Below, in pieces: positions 49,987 to 59,887 of a stretch of DNA of 64,000 bases. The stretch comes from Edaphobacter sp. GTDB taxonomy: Bacteria; Acidobacteriota; Terriglobia; Terriglobales; Acidobacteriaceae. The notes below the pieces were generated by a model. It worked only from the letters and a program-made list of their open reading frames with translations, was not told the origin of the DNA and did no database searches. Numbering within the stretch: position 1 is the first letter of the stretch; each line of letters starts with the position of its first letter. Both the position numbers and the translations under genes were made by a program. The stretch covers positions 419,729 through 483,728 of the forward strand of contig NZ_JAPWKF010000006.1 in NCBI RefSeq assembly GCF_028283685.1. Reading direction: 5' to 3'.

Positions 49987-52923
49987 GTGCGTATCTTTAC
50001 CGTAGATCGAGAGAGCGGAAGCTCCCTGAAGAGCAAGACCAGGCCTGTGTGCACTCGCTCCAGCAGCTCCCGCATTGCTTATGCCGCGTCCTTTCTGGGA
50101 GTTGCCCTCGCGATCGTTCCGTCGCTGAGCGCCCAGGTTGCCCCCACGACATCGAACACAGCGCAGACCCTTTGCCAGCCGCAGGTTGTCGGCAATCGCC
50201 GCATCCCCAAGGAATCGGTGCTGGCGCGCCTGTTCTCGCATCAGGGCGATGTTTACGACGAGCAGGTGGTCGAGCGCGATTTCAACTCGCTTTGGAACAC
50301 CGGCTACTTCGACGATGTCCGCATTGAGCGGGTCGACAGCGACAAGTGCGTCCAGCTGGTGATCTACGTCCGTGAGAAGCCGACCATCCGCGAGATCAAC
50401 TACAAGGGCGTCAATGCCGTCTCGCAGTCCGACATTATGGATGCGCTGAAGAAGGCCAAGGTGGGCCTCTCGGTCGAGAGCCAGTACGACCCGACCAAGA
50501 TCAAGCGCGCCGAGAATGTGTTGCGCGAGCTGCTTTCGATGCACGGCCACCAGTTCGCCACCATTAAGACCGAAGTGAAGACCATTCCTCCCGCTGCGGT
50601 CGCGCTGACCTTCACGGTGAAGGAAGGCCCGACGGTTAAGGTGGGCAAGATCCAGTTCGACGGCAACAAGACTGTCCCGGACCGCACGCTGCGCTACGCG
50701 ATGAAGAACCTGCGGCCCATCGGCGTCCCGCACTCCATCATCCTCGAGAACCTGCTGGCGCGTACCTTCGACGCCTCCAAGCTGGATGAGGACACCGAGC
50801 GCGTGCGCCAGGCGTACCGCGACCGCGGCTACTTCAAGGCGATCACCAGCGAACCGGCCACGCACATCCGCGATGCCGGCGGCCTGAACCCCTTCACGCT
50901 GCGTCCCTCCAAGGGCAAGCGTATCGACATCCTGATGCCGGTCGAAGAGGGCGAGCGCTATCGCCTGGGCGGCATCACCTTTACGGGCAACAAGCATTAC
51001 CCCAACACCAAGGCGCTGCGTGCCCAGTTCGCGCAGAAGGACGGCGAGTACTTCAACGCCACGCTCTTCGGCAAGGGACTTGAAGCTCTGCGCAAGGCCT
51101 ACGGCCAGGGCGGTTACATCAACTTCGTCGGATCGCCGAACCCGCGTGTCGACGAGGCGAAGAAGCTGATCTATCTCGATATCGATATCGATGAGGGCGA
51201 GGCCTTCTACGTATCGCGGATCGAGTTCTCGGGCAACAGCATTACGCGCGATAAGGTCATCCGCCGCGAACTGATGCTCGACGAAGGCCAGGTCTACAAC
51301 TCCCAGCTCTGGGATCTGTCGATCATGCGCCTGAACCAGCTGAACTACTTCGAGCCGCTGAAGGCGGAGCAGGACTCCGAGAGCCGCCAGAACGCAGAAG
51401 ACCATACCGTCGACCTGTTGCTGAAGCTGAAGGAGAAGGGCAAGAACTCGATCGGCCTCAACGGCGGTATCAGCGGCCTGTCAGGATCGTTTGTCGGCCT
51501 GAACTACGAGACCAATAACTTCCTCGGCCTGGGAGAGACCCTCTCGGTACAGGCGAACATCGGCAACCTGTCGCGTAACCTGACCTTCGGCTTCACCGAG
51601 CCTTACTTCCGCAACAAGCCGATCTCGCTGGGCCTGCAGGTTTCGACCAGCAAGTACGACTTCAACCCGGGTAAGAGCTACGCCGCCTCCGCTAGCGCCA
51701 GCCAGAACCTGACCACGGCACAGCAGTCGCAGCTGACGAACTACAACCAGTCATCGAGCGGCTTCACGCTTTCGGTCAGCTCGCCGCTGCGTCACCTGTT
51801 CGCGCACAGCGGCGTGACCCGCGTCGGTGTCTCGTACGCCCTGTCGCGCTCGTCGGTGACGACGTTCAACGACAATACGCGTAACGTCTTCCAGACGCTG
51901 GCCTTCCGCTCCGGTGTGCAGGGTCAGAACCAGCTGACCGGCATCATCTCCTCGACGATTACGCCGAGCTTCAGTTACTCCAGCCTCGATCGTTCGGTCG
52001 GACCGCACTCTGGCCGCGATTTGAACATTGCGCTGCAGGTCGCGGGTGTGGGCGGCAACATTAAGTATGTCCAGCCGGTGGTCACGTACCGCCAGTACCA
52101 TCCGATCAAGGGACTGAAGCTTAATAAGGAAGGCCATAACGTGCTGGCCTACCGTATGCAGCTGGCCCACATCACCGGATTCGACGGCGAGGTGGCACCG
52201 CCGACCAACCGTATCTACTCCGGTGGCGAATCCGAAATCCGCGGCTTCGACGTGCGTTCGGCATCGCCCTACACCTTCATCCCGGTCCGGACGATGTTCA
52301 ACCTGACCAATCCGGATGGAACGGTGGTACCGCGCGATCCGACCAACCCGACGCTGGGTAACGTGCAGATTCCTCTGCCGATCTATCGCCTCGTCTCCAT
52401 CGGCGGCGATACCAGCTTCACGGGTAACCTCGAGTACCGTATCCCGATCATCAACCAGGTCACGTTCGCGTTCTTCACCGACTTCAACATGACCTTCGAC
52501 GTGTACAAGAGCCAGCTGCGCCAGAGCGTCTCCGGTCAACAGGAGATCTCCAGCCCGCTGTACGGCTGCCCCACGATCATCAACGGCGCCTGCTACGGCG
52601 GCCAGCAGGTTGCCTTCCCGAACCCGCTGCAGACCGTCGGCTCCACCAACTGGGTTCCGCGCATGTCGAACGGCGCCGAGATCCAGGTTATTCTGCCGAT
52701 CGTCAACGCTCCGTTCCGTATCTTCTACGCGTACAACTCGCTCCGCCTCTACAAGGACGTTCCGCAGAGGCTGGCGACGGATGCTGCAACCTACCGCGGC
52801 TTCTTCCCGAACTCCGGCGCAGGCGAGTACACCTACCAGCAGGCGCTCCAGCTCTACGGATCGGACTATACGCTGCGCGAGCCGCGTAAGACGCTTCGTC
52901 TGACGGTTTCGACAACGTTCTAG
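49987..52923 (+). CDS. bamA: Outer membrane assembly factor BamA (Omp85)
   Basis: The essential outer-membrane insertase; about 978 residues from GTG 49987. Upstream in frame is a TTG (49918), but the TATAAT at 49929 makes it unlikely; the exact start stays uncertain. A signal sequence (RIAYAASFLGVALAIVPSLS) precedes several POTRA domains (LPTTSN onward; RRIPKESVLARLF, NYKGVNAVSQSDIMDALKKA, VGKIQFDGNKTVPDRTLRYA, LGGITFTGNKHYPNTKALRA, VSRIEFSGNSITRDKVIRRE), probably five. The barrel carries the ISGLSGSFVGLNYETNN and IRGFDVRS segments; the latter is the conserved RGF loop. It ends TLRLTVSTTF. It stands close to lptD and periplasmic foldase genes. Length is longer than the E. coli protein, mainly from the leader and barrel loops. 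Confidence 0.93.
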   Translation: MRIFTVDRESGSSLKSKTRPVCTRSSSSRIAYAASFLGVALAIVPSLSAQVAPTTSNTAQTLCQPQVVGNRRIPKESVLARLFSHQGDVYDEQVVERDFNSLWNTGYFDDVRIERVDSDKCVQLVIYVREKPTIREINYKGVNAVSQSDIMDALKKAKVGLSVESQYDPTKIKRAENVLRELLSMHGHQFATIKTEVKTIPPAAVALTFTVKEGPTVKVGKIQFDGNKTVPDRTLRYAMKNLRPIGVPHSIILENLLARTFDASKLDEDTERVRQAYRDRGYFKAITSEPATHIRDAGGLNPFTLRPSKGKRIDILMPVEEGERYRLGGITFTGNKHYPNTKALRAQFAQKDGEYFNATLFGKGLEALRKAYGQGGYINFVGSPNPRVDEAKKLIYLDIDIDEGEAFYVSRIEFSGNSITRDKVIRRELMLDEGQVYNSQLWDLSIMRLNQLNYFEPLKAEQDSESRQNAEDHTVDLLLKLKEKGKNSIGLNGGISGLSGSFVGLNYETNNFLGLGETLSVQANIGNLSRNLTFGFTEPYFRNKPISLGLQVSTSKYDFNPGKSYAASASASQNLTTAQQSQLTNYNQSSSGFTLSVSSPLRHLFAHSGVTRVGVSYALSRSSVTTFNDNTRNVFQTLAFRSGVQGQNQLTGIISSTITPSFSYSSLDRSVGPHSGRDLNIALQVAGVGGNIKYVQPVVTYRQYHPIKGLKLNKEGHNVLAYRMQLAHITGFDGEVAPPTNRIYSGGESEIRGFDVRSASPYTFIPVRTMFNLTNPDGTVVPRDPTNPTLGNVQIPLPIYRLVSIGGDTSFTGNLEYRIPIINQVTFAFFTDFNMTFDVYKSQLRQSVSGQQEISSPLYGCPTIINGACYGGQQVAFPNPLQTVGSTNWVPRMSNGAEIQVILPIVNAPFRIFYAYNSLRLYKDVPQRLATDAATYRGFFPNSGAGEYTYQQALQLYGSDYTLREPRKTLRLTVSTTF

Positions 52924-52944
52924 TCTGCATACTCGAAACACCTT

Positions 52945-52987
52945 GCAACGGCCCGGTCGGCTTCTGTCGCCCGGGCCGTTGCTCTTA
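52945..52987 (+). terminator. Hairpin after bamA
   Basis: A 12-bp stem (GCAACGGCCCGG at 52945-52956 with 52971-52982) and a 14-base loop, with a weak T-rich end. Confidence 0.6.
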
Positions 52988-53026
52988 GAGAAGACATCTG
53001 ACGGGGACGAACCCGGGAGGAGGCCG

Positions 53027-53428
53027 ATGGCCACCGTATTGAGCGCAAGTCCGTTTTTGATGTTCCAGGGGCAGGCCGAAGAGGCGATGACGCTGTACGT
53101 CTCGCTCTTCGAAGATGGCGAGGTCCTGGAGGTGCTGCGCTACGGCGCAGGCGAGCCGGGCAGGGAGGGTACGATCAAGCGCGCGGCCTTCTCCGTCGCC
53201 GGGATGCGGCTGATGTGTATCGACAGCCCGATCGAGCACGGCTTCAGCTTTACGCCGGCGATCTCGCTGTTCGTTCCCTGCAGCGACGAGCAGCAGATTC
53301 AGCGGCTGGCCAGTTCATTGAGCGAGGGTGGCAGCGTGCTGATGCCTCTGGGCAACTACGGCTTCAGCCGCAGCTTTGCCTGGGTGAGCGACCGCTTCGG
53401 TGTGAGCTGGCAGCTGAATCTCGATTGA
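53027..53428 (+). CDS. VOC family protein (PhnB / 3-demethylubiquinone methyltransferase-like domain)
   Basis: A 133-residue glyoxalase-fold protein. ATG 53027 has a clear GGGAGGAGG just upstream, so the extension to 52943 is rejected. The N-terminus ATVLSASPFLMFQGQAEEAM, the LYVSLFEDGEVLEVLRYGAG segment and LMPLGNYGFSRSFAWVSDRF are typical of PhnB-like VOC proteins. DRFGVSWQLNLD is the usual ending. The function is unknown; despite the old name, no methyltransferase motif is present. It follows bamA by about 100 bases and converges with the RDD gene. Confidence 0.87.
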   Translation: MATVLSASPFLMFQGQAEEAMTLYVSLFEDGEVLEVLRYGAGEPGREGTIKRAAFSVAGMRLMCIDSPIEHGFSFTPAISLFVPCSDEQQIQRLASSLSEGGSVLMPLGNYGFSRSFAWVSDRFGVSWQLNLD

Positions 53429-53485
53429 GTCTGGCGGGAGTGAGGCCCCATCCGGGCTGAAGGCCGTCCGGACGGGGTAAGGCAG

Positions 53486-54955
53486 CTAGTAGCTGCGCTG
53501 ATACATGCGCGAGATGCGGTCGTGCCAGCCGAGACGGTCTTCGTCGAGCAGCGCCCACAGCAGTCCAAGTCCAAGCGGAGCCGTGGCGAGCGCGGTGGCG
53601 AGGATCCGGCGGCGTATCGCGGCGCGGCTGGGGTTGTCGTCGGAGAAGCTGCACAGGCCGATGCGCGCGTAGCGCATGCCGGGCGTCGCGTCGGAGAAGG
53701 TAAAGAAGAGGTACTGGTAGCCGAAGCTGAGCGCCAACAGGGCAAACAGACCCGACAGGACCGTCTGCTGCACCGAGAGCTGCAGACCGCCGGGGGTGAA
53801 GTGGGTGATGGTGAGCGATGCTGCGGCGATGAAGAGCAGAAAGCCCATCAGCACCATCGAGAGATCGACCGTGGCGGACATCACGCGCAGGCTCAGCGGC
53901 GCTGCCTGAAAGGGCATGGCGTAGAGATGTCGGGTCTCGGCCGTCGGCTCCAGGTGCTGGGCCGGGCGGTCGCCCGCGGTTGCATACTCCACCGGCAGGT
54001 TCGGCGAATAGTCGTACGCGGCGTAGGAGGCGTGCACGGCGCCGTTGACGGTGGCGGCCATCGAGCCGCGCGGCTGGGCGTCGAGCAGGATCGAGCTCCA
54101 CTCCGGTGCAGTGGCGTCGAAGTCGGGGGAGGACGAGATCTGCTCGCTCTCCACCTCGAAGATGCGCATCTGGTGCGCCCCGGTCTCCATGTCATCGATC
54201 AGCGGACCCTCGGCCAGGCGGGGCCGTGCGCGACGCGGGGCTACCAGCTGGCGCGGAAACTCGATCAGGTTGGCGGGAATGTCGATCGTCGGCTCGACCG
54301 GCTCGAAGACGGGGGCCTGGCGGAAGGCGATCTCTTCGTCCAGCGAGTAGGTCTCTTCGGGATCGAATCCTGCATTGAGCGCTTCGATCTGCTCGCGGAT
54401 CTGCTGGTGCCGCGCAGCTTCATTGCGCAGGCGAAGATCTTCGGGAAGCCGGACGGTCAATGGAACCTGTGGAGCAGGAGGGGTGAAGAGGTCCAGCTCC
54501 GGCGCGTGCGGCAGCGGTTCCCGCTCGATGACAGCAGGGAAGGAGGATTCGGCGCCGGGAGGAATGACGAGCTGCGGCGCTGCCGGTTCGGCGGCGTACT
54601 CGTCCAGCTTCTCCAGCAGGTCGTATTGCGCCTGCGCGACGGCGGCAGCATTCAGACGCGCGATCTCGGCGGCGGCCTCTGCCTGGCGGATGGCTCGCTC
54701 GGCCTCTTCGGCGAGGAAGGCGCGATAGCTCTGGGAGTGTGCGTAACGCTCGGCGACGGCGGCAGCGATGCGTGAGGCGCGGTCGCGGGGGGGAGCTGCG
54801 GGCCGAGGCTGCGATGTCTCGGCGGAGGTGGTTCCGCGGCGGCTGCGGTGCGCGGCCAGGCGTGCGGCGACCTGCTCCTTCAGGGCGAAGGTCTCCTGCG
54901 CTTCGTCGGGGCTCGCCAGATCGATGCCGGATTGTAGTTTTCTCTCTGCGCTCAT
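53486..54955 (-). CDS. RDD family membrane protein with long cytoplasmic region
   Basis: A 489-residue protein. Residues 1-330 are Pro/Glu/Ala-rich and likely disordered, with repeated RQAEAAAEIARLN-type helices. The C-terminal RDD domain (about 350-489) has LSLRVMSATVDLSMVLMGFL with the RDD-type Arg and Asp, then FALLALSFGYQYLFFTFSDA, TPGMRYARIGLCS and GLLWALLDEDRLGWHDRISR, the family ending. RDD proteins are small membrane proteins of unclear function, sometimes transport-related. The long N-terminal part is unusual. The gene is divergent from lptD across 56 bases. Confidence 0.85.
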   Translation of the reverse strand: MSAERKLQSGIDLASPDEAQETFALKEQVAARLAAHRSRRGTTSAETSQPRPAAPPRDRASRIAAAVAERYAHSQSYRAFLAEEAERAIRQAEAAAEIARLNAAAVAQAQYDLLEKLDEYAAEPAAPQLVIPPGAESSFPAVIEREPLPHAPELDLFTPPAPQVPLTVRLPEDLRLRNEAARHQQIREQIEALNAGFDPEETYSLDEEIAFRQAPVFEPVEPTIDIPANLIEFPRQLVAPRRARPRLAEGPLIDDMETGAHQMRIFEVESEQISSSPDFDATAPEWSSILLDAQPRGSMAATVNGAVHASYAAYDYSPNLPVEYATAGDRPAQHLEPTAETRHLYAMPFQAAPLSLRVMSATVDLSMVLMGFLLFIAAASLTITHFTPGGLQLSVQQTVLSGLFALLALSFGYQYLFFTFSDATPGMRYARIGLCSFSDDNPSRAAIRRRILATALATAPLGLGLLWALLDEDRLGWHDRISRMYQRSY

Positions 54956-55011
54956 GGCTTCTGTCTAAAACCTCGAACCCGTTTGAGGAGAAATTCGGTT
55001 AGCCTCAAAGA

Positions 55012-57597
55012 GTGGTAGTTTGTCTGACACGATTCGATTTAGCCGACAGGGCCCGTAGACGGTTGCTGCGCGGTATTTATCTCTTGATAACTATCACGCT
55101 GGCGCCGGTAATTCATCCACAGTTACGTGCGCAAGAGGTGTCGAGTGAGGCACCTCGGCCCGTTGCGGCGGAGACGCTTCCGGATGCACCGGACGATGGC
55201 CGGGAGAAGGGCTACCCCGAGGCCGTCATCGTGCCTCTGCCCGACGATGGATCGACGGTAACGATCGAGAGTGCAGGGCCGCAGACCAAGACCGGCAGCC
55301 GCTATACGCTGGATCGCGATGTGGTGATTACGTACAAGGATCGCAAGGTCGAGGCCGACCATATCGACTATGACAGCGACACCGGCGAGATGAATGCCGC
55401 CGGACACCTGAAGGTCACCGGCGGAGAGAACGACGAAGTCATCAACGCCAGCCGCGGATCGATGAATCTGAAGACCCAGACGGGTCGGTTCTTCGACGTG
55501 AACGGCTCGGTCGGGCTGCATGGGAGCAAGACCAGCAAGAATATCTACAGCAACGGTCACCCGTTTCTCTTTGAGGGGAAGGTCGTCGTCAAGACGGGGC
55601 CGAAGAACTACGACATCTACGACGGGTCGGTGACCTCGTGCGAGCTGCCGCACCCGGACTGGCAGCTCTTCGCCGGCCGGTTCAGCGTCAAGGACGGCAA
55701 GGCCTCGGCACACAACAGCACCTTCCGCGTGATGGGCATGCCCCTGGTATTTCTGCCCTATATCACGCATCCCTCGGAGGGAGAGCAGCGGCAGAGCGGC
55801 TTCATGATTCCGGTCATCGGGCAGTCGTCGACGCGCGGTTTTGTGCTGGGCGAGCAGTTTTACCTGGTGCTCAGCCGCAGCGCCGACCTGACGGTGGGCC
55901 TGGAGTACTACTCCAAGCGCGGCTGGTCGCAGACGGGCACCTTCCGCTATCGCGGGCTGGGCAACAACTTCGTGATGGCGCACTACAGCGGCCTGCTGGA
56001 CCGCGGCTATATCTCGGACGGCCAGTACATCAACCAGGGAGGCGAGGACATCCTCTTCTCCGGCCGCTACGACCTCAGCGCGCATACGCGCATGGTGGGC
56101 AATGCCGAGTATCTCAGCTCCTACGCGTATCGCACGGCGTTCGACGATAACTTCAATCAGGCGGTTTCGAGCGACATCCTCTCCGTCGGTTACCTGACGC
56201 ACCAGGCTGACGGCTATAGCTGGTCGATCCGCGCCGACCGCTACCAGGGTCTTAAGCAGACGGCGACGGCGACGCAGACCGAGCAGCAGATCCGCATCTT
56301 CCATACCCCGGCCTTCGATCTCTTCTCAACGGAGCACCGGCTGGGGCAGACCGGGCTGGAGTGGAGCGTGGAGAGCGAGGCGACGTCGCTCAAGCGGGTG
56401 CAGCCGAACTTCTCCACCACTGGCCTGACGCATCGCTTCGACCTGCATCCACAGATCGCCTTTCCGCTGAAGGCGGGTGGGTGGAGCGTGCGGCCCTCGG
56501 TCGGGGTACGGGACACGCTGTACACCCGCAGCAAGGAGAACCGCACAACGGTGCCTCCGGTGGAGAGCGGCGAGGGCATCAACCGCGCCGACGTGGAGTT
56601 CGATGTCGAGGGACGGCTGCCGGTGCTGGAGAGGACCTTCTCCTCGCCGTTCGTACACAAGCTGTTTGGCGACGACATCCGTCACACGATCGAGCCGGAG
56701 GTCGACTACCGGCTGGTGCGCGGTGTCGACAACTTCCATCGTGTCCTGCGTTTCGACGATACCGACGTCGTCAGCAATACCAACCAGTTTCAGTACGGCC
56801 TGACGCAGCGGATCTTCGTGCATCGCAAGAGCAACAAGCCATGTCCCGCGGTGGTTATCCCCTATGCCGGGCAGACATGGATGTCCACGGCCTCCCCGAA
56901 CAACTCGGGATCGACCCCGGGGGCGACGACCTCCGACCCTGGTTATACGGCCTCGCCGGAGAGCTGCGGCAATCGCGAGCTGATCAGCTGGAAGCTGGCG
57001 CAGGTGCATTTCTTCGACCAGAACTTCGGTGGTGCGGTCGTGACCGGCCGCAGAAATATCTTCGATTCCACGCTGGCGATCTCGGGCGTCGCCTTCCTCA
57101 CGGAGCCGCGCGCCATCTCGCCGTTGATCTCGCGGCTGCGGGTGAGGACCTCGGACAACGTGGATGTCGAGTGGGACTTCGACGTGGATACGGGGGCGAA
57201 GAAGTTCACCTCGAACAACGTGCTGGTCAATATCCACGAGGGGAACATCTTCTCCGGTCTCGGTTATGCCCGCCTGAACGCCCCGGGCCGGTTCAACGTC
57301 GCCGGTTTCTCGTCGGCGATCTCGGACTTTACGCAACTGCGCCTGCTGCTGGGTTATGGCGGCCCCACGCACAAGGGCTTCGGAATGGCGGCCAACGCCG
57401 GCTACGATCTCCATCTCTCCGAGCTGCAGTATGGTGCGCTGCAGGTGCAGTACAACTGGGATTGCTGCGGCTTTTCCGTGGAGTACCGCAAGTACGAGCT
57501 GGGGTCGGTGCGTAACGAGAACTCGTACCGCTTCAACCTGACGCTGGCCAACATCGGGTCGGCGGGCAATCTGAGCCGCGCCCAGCGCCTGTTCTAG
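55012..57597 (+). CDS. lptD: LPS assembly protein LptD
   Basis: An 861-residue outer-membrane protein that, with lipoprotein LptE, inserts lipopolysaccharide in the outer leaflet. GTG 55012 precedes a signal sequence (GIYLLITITLAPVIHPQL, then RAQEV). The N-terminal OstA/LptA-like jelly-roll (about 90-230) has RYTLDRDVVITYKDRKVEAD and YDSDTGEMNAAGHLKVTGGE. Then follows the barrel with LPYITHPSEGEQRQSGFMIP, a family hallmark, through to GNLSRAQRLF. Disulfide-forming Cys are few: this protein lacks the paired Cys pattern of the E. coli protein, so maturation may differ. Lies in one cluster with bamA, DsbA-like and SurA-like genes. Confidence 0.93.
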   Translation: MVVCLTRFDLADRARRRLLRGIYLLITITLAPVIHPQLRAQEVSSEAPRPVAAETLPDAPDDGREKGYPEAVIVPLPDDGSTVTIESAGPQTKTGSRYTLDRDVVITYKDRKVEADHIDYDSDTGEMNAAGHLKVTGGENDEVINASRGSMNLKTQTGRFFDVNGSVGLHGSKTSKNIYSNGHPFLFEGKVVVKTGPKNYDIYDGSVTSCELPHPDWQLFAGRFSVKDGKASAHNSTFRVMGMPLVFLPYITHPSEGEQRQSGFMIPVIGQSSTRGFVLGEQFYLVLSRSADLTVGLEYYSKRGWSQTGTFRYRGLGNNFVMAHYSGLLDRGYISDGQYINQGGEDILFSGRYDLSAHTRMVGNAEYLSSYAYRTAFDDNFNQAVSSDILSVGYLTHQADGYSWSIRADRYQGLKQTATATQTEQQIRIFHTPAFDLFSTEHRLGQTGLEWSVESEATSLKRVQPNFSTTGLTHRFDLHPQIAFPLKAGGWSVRPSVGVRDTLYTRSKENRTTVPPVESGEGINRADVEFDVEGRLPVLERTFSSPFVHKLFGDDIRHTIEPEVDYRLVRGVDNFHRVLRFDDTDVVSNTNQFQYGLTQRIFVHRKSNKPCPAVVIPYAGQTWMSTASPNNSGSTPGATTSDPGYTASPESCGNRELISWKLAQVHFFDQNFGGAVVTGRRNIFDSTLAISGVAFLTEPRAISPLISRLRVRTSDNVDVEWDFDVDTGAKKFTSNNVLVNIHEGNIFSGLGYARLNAPGRFNVAGFSSAISDFTQLRLLLGYGGPTHKGFGMAANAGYDLHLSELQYGALQVQYNWDCCGFSVEYRKYELGSVRNENSYRFNLTLANIGSAGNLSRAQRLF

Positions 57598-57646
57598 TGG
57601 CTCGCCCGGTCGCGGCCTCCACGCCAGCGTGAGATAATGGAGTATT

Positions 57647-58645
57647 GTGTTGAACGTGGCCCGGCTGTCTCATCTTTCCCTTCTTGCGCTGATGCTGGTT
57701 CCTGCCGGCTGCCACGCCCAGAGTCCCACCGGAGGCAAGCTGTCTCCCGAGCTCGAACGGCGTGTGGAGATCCTGCTGCGTGCCAAGACCAATCTGCCGC
57801 CGACCTACGACGTCATGATCGGCCCGCGCACCCATAGTGATGTTCCCGGCTACGACGAGATCTCGGTGATCTTTACCTCCGAGGGCAAGACGACCAAGCC
57901 GATGACCTTCCTGCTGTCGACCGACGGCAAGACCGTGGCCCAGTTCTCGAAGTTCGACATCAGCAAGGATCCCAAGGCGCTGGTGACGGACAGCGGACGT
58001 CCTTCGCGCGGCGGCCCGGCCAGCGCGCCGGTGACCATCGTTGGCTTCGACGATCTGGAATGCCCGTTCTGCGCCAAGATGCACAGCGCGTTGTTCCCTG
58101 CGCTGCAGGAGCGCTACAAAGACCAGGTTCGCATCGTCTACAAGGACTTTCCGCTCGAGCAGATCCATCCCTGGGCGGTGCGCGGGGCGATCGACGCCAA
58201 CTGCCTGGCAGCGCAGAGCGCTACCGGTTACTGGAACTACGTGGACTACGTGCACGGACACGTGGGCGAGATCGGCGGGACAGAGAAGACGCTGGCCAAG
58301 GCGAACGAGAATCTGGATACGCTCGCCAAAGACGAGGGCAAGCGTCAGAAGGTCAACGAGGTGACGCTGAACGCCTGTATCGAGAAGCAGGAAGATACGG
58401 CGATCAAGGCGTCGGTGAAGGAAGGCATGGATCTTGGCCTCGAGGCGACTCCGGTGTTGTATATCAACGGCGAGAAGCTCGAGGGGGCGTTTCCCATCGA
58501 GTACGTCTACCGTATGATCGATAAAGCGCTGATCGCCGAGGGCAAGACGCCTCCTCCTCCCCCGCCCGCCCCGGTTGCAGCGCCGAGTGCGCCTGCTGCA
58601 GGAAATGCGACTCAGCCTGCGAACCATGCAGGCAGCCAGAAGTAA
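57647..58645 (+). CDS. DsbA-like periplasmic thiol-disulfide oxidoreductase
   Basis: A 332-residue exported thioredoxin-fold protein. The GTG at 57647 starts a signal sequence (MLNVARLSHLSLLALMLVPA) with Cys22, so it may be a lipoprotein, though the lipobox is imperfect. The active-site C139-P-F-C142 lies in FDDLECPFCAKMHS and is followed by the cis-Pro segment ATPVLYINGEKLEG. The DSBA/thioredoxin_4 domain (about 95-305) with a helical insert fits DsbA/DsbG-type thiol oxidases or isomerases. The Pro/Ala-rich C-terminus is low complexity. Only 49 bases after lptD and 21 before the SurA-like gene, so co-transcription with both is likely. Confidence 0.87.
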   Translation: MLNVARLSHLSLLALMLVPAGCHAQSPTGGKLSPELERRVEILLRAKTNLPPTYDVMIGPRTHSDVPGYDEISVIFTSEGKTTKPMTFLLSTDGKTVAQFSKFDISKDPKALVTDSGRPSRGGPASAPVTIVGFDDLECPFCAKMHSALFPALQERYKDQVRIVYKDFPLEQIHPWAVRGAIDANCLAAQSATGYWNYVDYVHGHVGEIGGTEKTLAKANENLDTLAKDEGKRQKVNEVTLNACIEKQEDTAIKASVKEGMDLGLEATPVLYINGEKLEGAFPIEYVYRMIDKALIAEGKTPPPPPPAPVAAPSAPAAGNATQPANHAGSQK

Positions 58646-58666
58646 AAGCATCGAGGAGAGCAACAA

Positions 58667-59761
58667 GTGACCAATGTATTGACTGCGAGAATGAGTTCGT
58701 CTTCGGTGCGCCGCTTTGGCCGCGCCTCTCGCCCGGCCCTGCTGCTGGTGGTAACGGCGCTGGCCGGCTGCAATCATGCGCATAACGCCGATGTGGTTGC
58801 GACGGTGAACGGCAAGCCCATCATGAAGACCGAGATGGACAAGCAGTACCAGAACCAGCTCGGCGAGGCCCAGCAGCAACAGCAGCAGCTGACGCAGGAG
58901 CAGGCCGAATCGCTGAAGCTGAACGTGCTGAACTCCCTCATCAACGAGGAGATCGTCGAGCAGCGTGCTGCCAAGATGAATCTCACGGCCTCGAATGAAG
59001 AGGTGGATGCCAAGGTCAACGAGATGAAGGCTCCTTACAGCCAGGAGCAGTTCGACGAGAAGCTCAAGGCCAGCAACCGCACGCTGGACGATCTGAAGCA
59101 CGACATCCGCCGCAGCCTGACGATGAACAAGCTGCTGTCCAAGGAGATCGACTCCAAGATCAATGTGACGGATGCGGATGTGTCCAAGTACTACAACGCG
59201 CACAAGTCGGAGTACAACCTGGTGGAGACGCAGTATCACCTCGCGGTGATTCGCGTGACCAGCGTGCCCTCGAACCAGCCCGGCAACCTGCAGAACAGCA
59301 AGGCGACCAACGACACCGAGGCCAAGAAGAAGATCCAGGCTCTGAAGAACCGTCTCGATAGCGGCGAGGACTTCGCGGCGCTGGCGATGAACTTCTCCGA
59401 GCAGCCGGAGACGGCTTCGAGCGGCGGCGATCTCGGCTTTGTGCCGGAGTCGCAGATGAAGGCTGATCCTTCTGTCTACAATGCGGTCACCAAGCTGAAG
59501 AACGGCCAGATCACGGAGATTCTGCCGCTGCTGGATGGGCAGACCAAGAAGCCCGCGGGCTATGCCATCTACAAGGTGATCTCGCGTGAGCCTGCCGGTC
59601 AGCGCGAGCTGAGCGACCCCAGCGTGCAGCAGGCGATCCGCCAGCAGCTGCAGAACGGCCGCTCGCAGCTGCTGCGCAGCGCCTACTTCGAGATGCTGCG
59701 TGACCAGTCGAAGGTGGAGAACTTCTTCGCCGAGCAGGTCTTCAAGAACGAAGCACACTAA
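58667..59761 (+). CDS. SurA/PpiC-like peptidyl-prolyl isomerase lipoprotein
   Basis: A 364-residue lipoprotein starting at GTG 58667 (GAGGAG upstream). The signal ends in LLVVTALAGC, a good lipobox with Cys35. An N-terminal SurA-like helical domain (about 40-200) includes VVATVNGKPIMKTEMDKQYQ and KVNEMKAPYSQEQFDEKLK, with a poly-Gln run. The parvulin domain (about 180-320) includes QYHLAVIRVTSVPS, GEDFAALAMNFSEQPETA and GGDLGFVPESQM. Such proteins chaperone outer-membrane proteins to BamA. It closes the lptD-dsbA-surA gene run; a terminator follows. Confidence 0.88.
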   Translation: MTNVLTARMSSSSVRRFGRASRPALLLVVTALAGCNHAHNADVVATVNGKPIMKTEMDKQYQNQLGEAQQQQQQLTQEQAESLKLNVLNSLINEEIVEQRAAKMNLTASNEEVDAKVNEMKAPYSQEQFDEKLKASNRTLDDLKHDIRRSLTMNKLLSKEIDSKINVTDADVSKYYNAHKSEYNLVETQYHLAVIRVTSVPSNQPGNLQNSKATNDTEAKKKIQALKNRLDSGEDFAALAMNFSEQPETASSGGDLGFVPESQMKADPSVYNAVTKLKNGQITEILPLLDGQTKKPAGYAIYKVISREPAGQRELSDPSVQQAIRQQLQNGRSQLLRSAYFEMLRDQSKVENFFAEQVFKNEAH

Positions 59762-59825
59762 AGAGAACGAAGCACTAAGCACCTGCAGCTCCGCGACGGG
59801 CTGTTAACGGAAACGGATAAGATGG

Positions 59826-59858
59826 ATCGGCGGCCTGCAATGGCCGCCGATTCTATTT
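59826..59858 (+). terminator. Terminator after the SurA-like gene
   Basis: A perfect 10-bp stem (ATCGGCGGCC at 59826-59835 with 59842-59851) with a 6-base loop and TCTATTTA tail. It lies over an open extension of the next gene, supporting that gene's start at 59888. Confidence 0.82.
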
Positions 59859-59887
59859 ACGCCACACGATCTCAGGAGAACTGTCTG

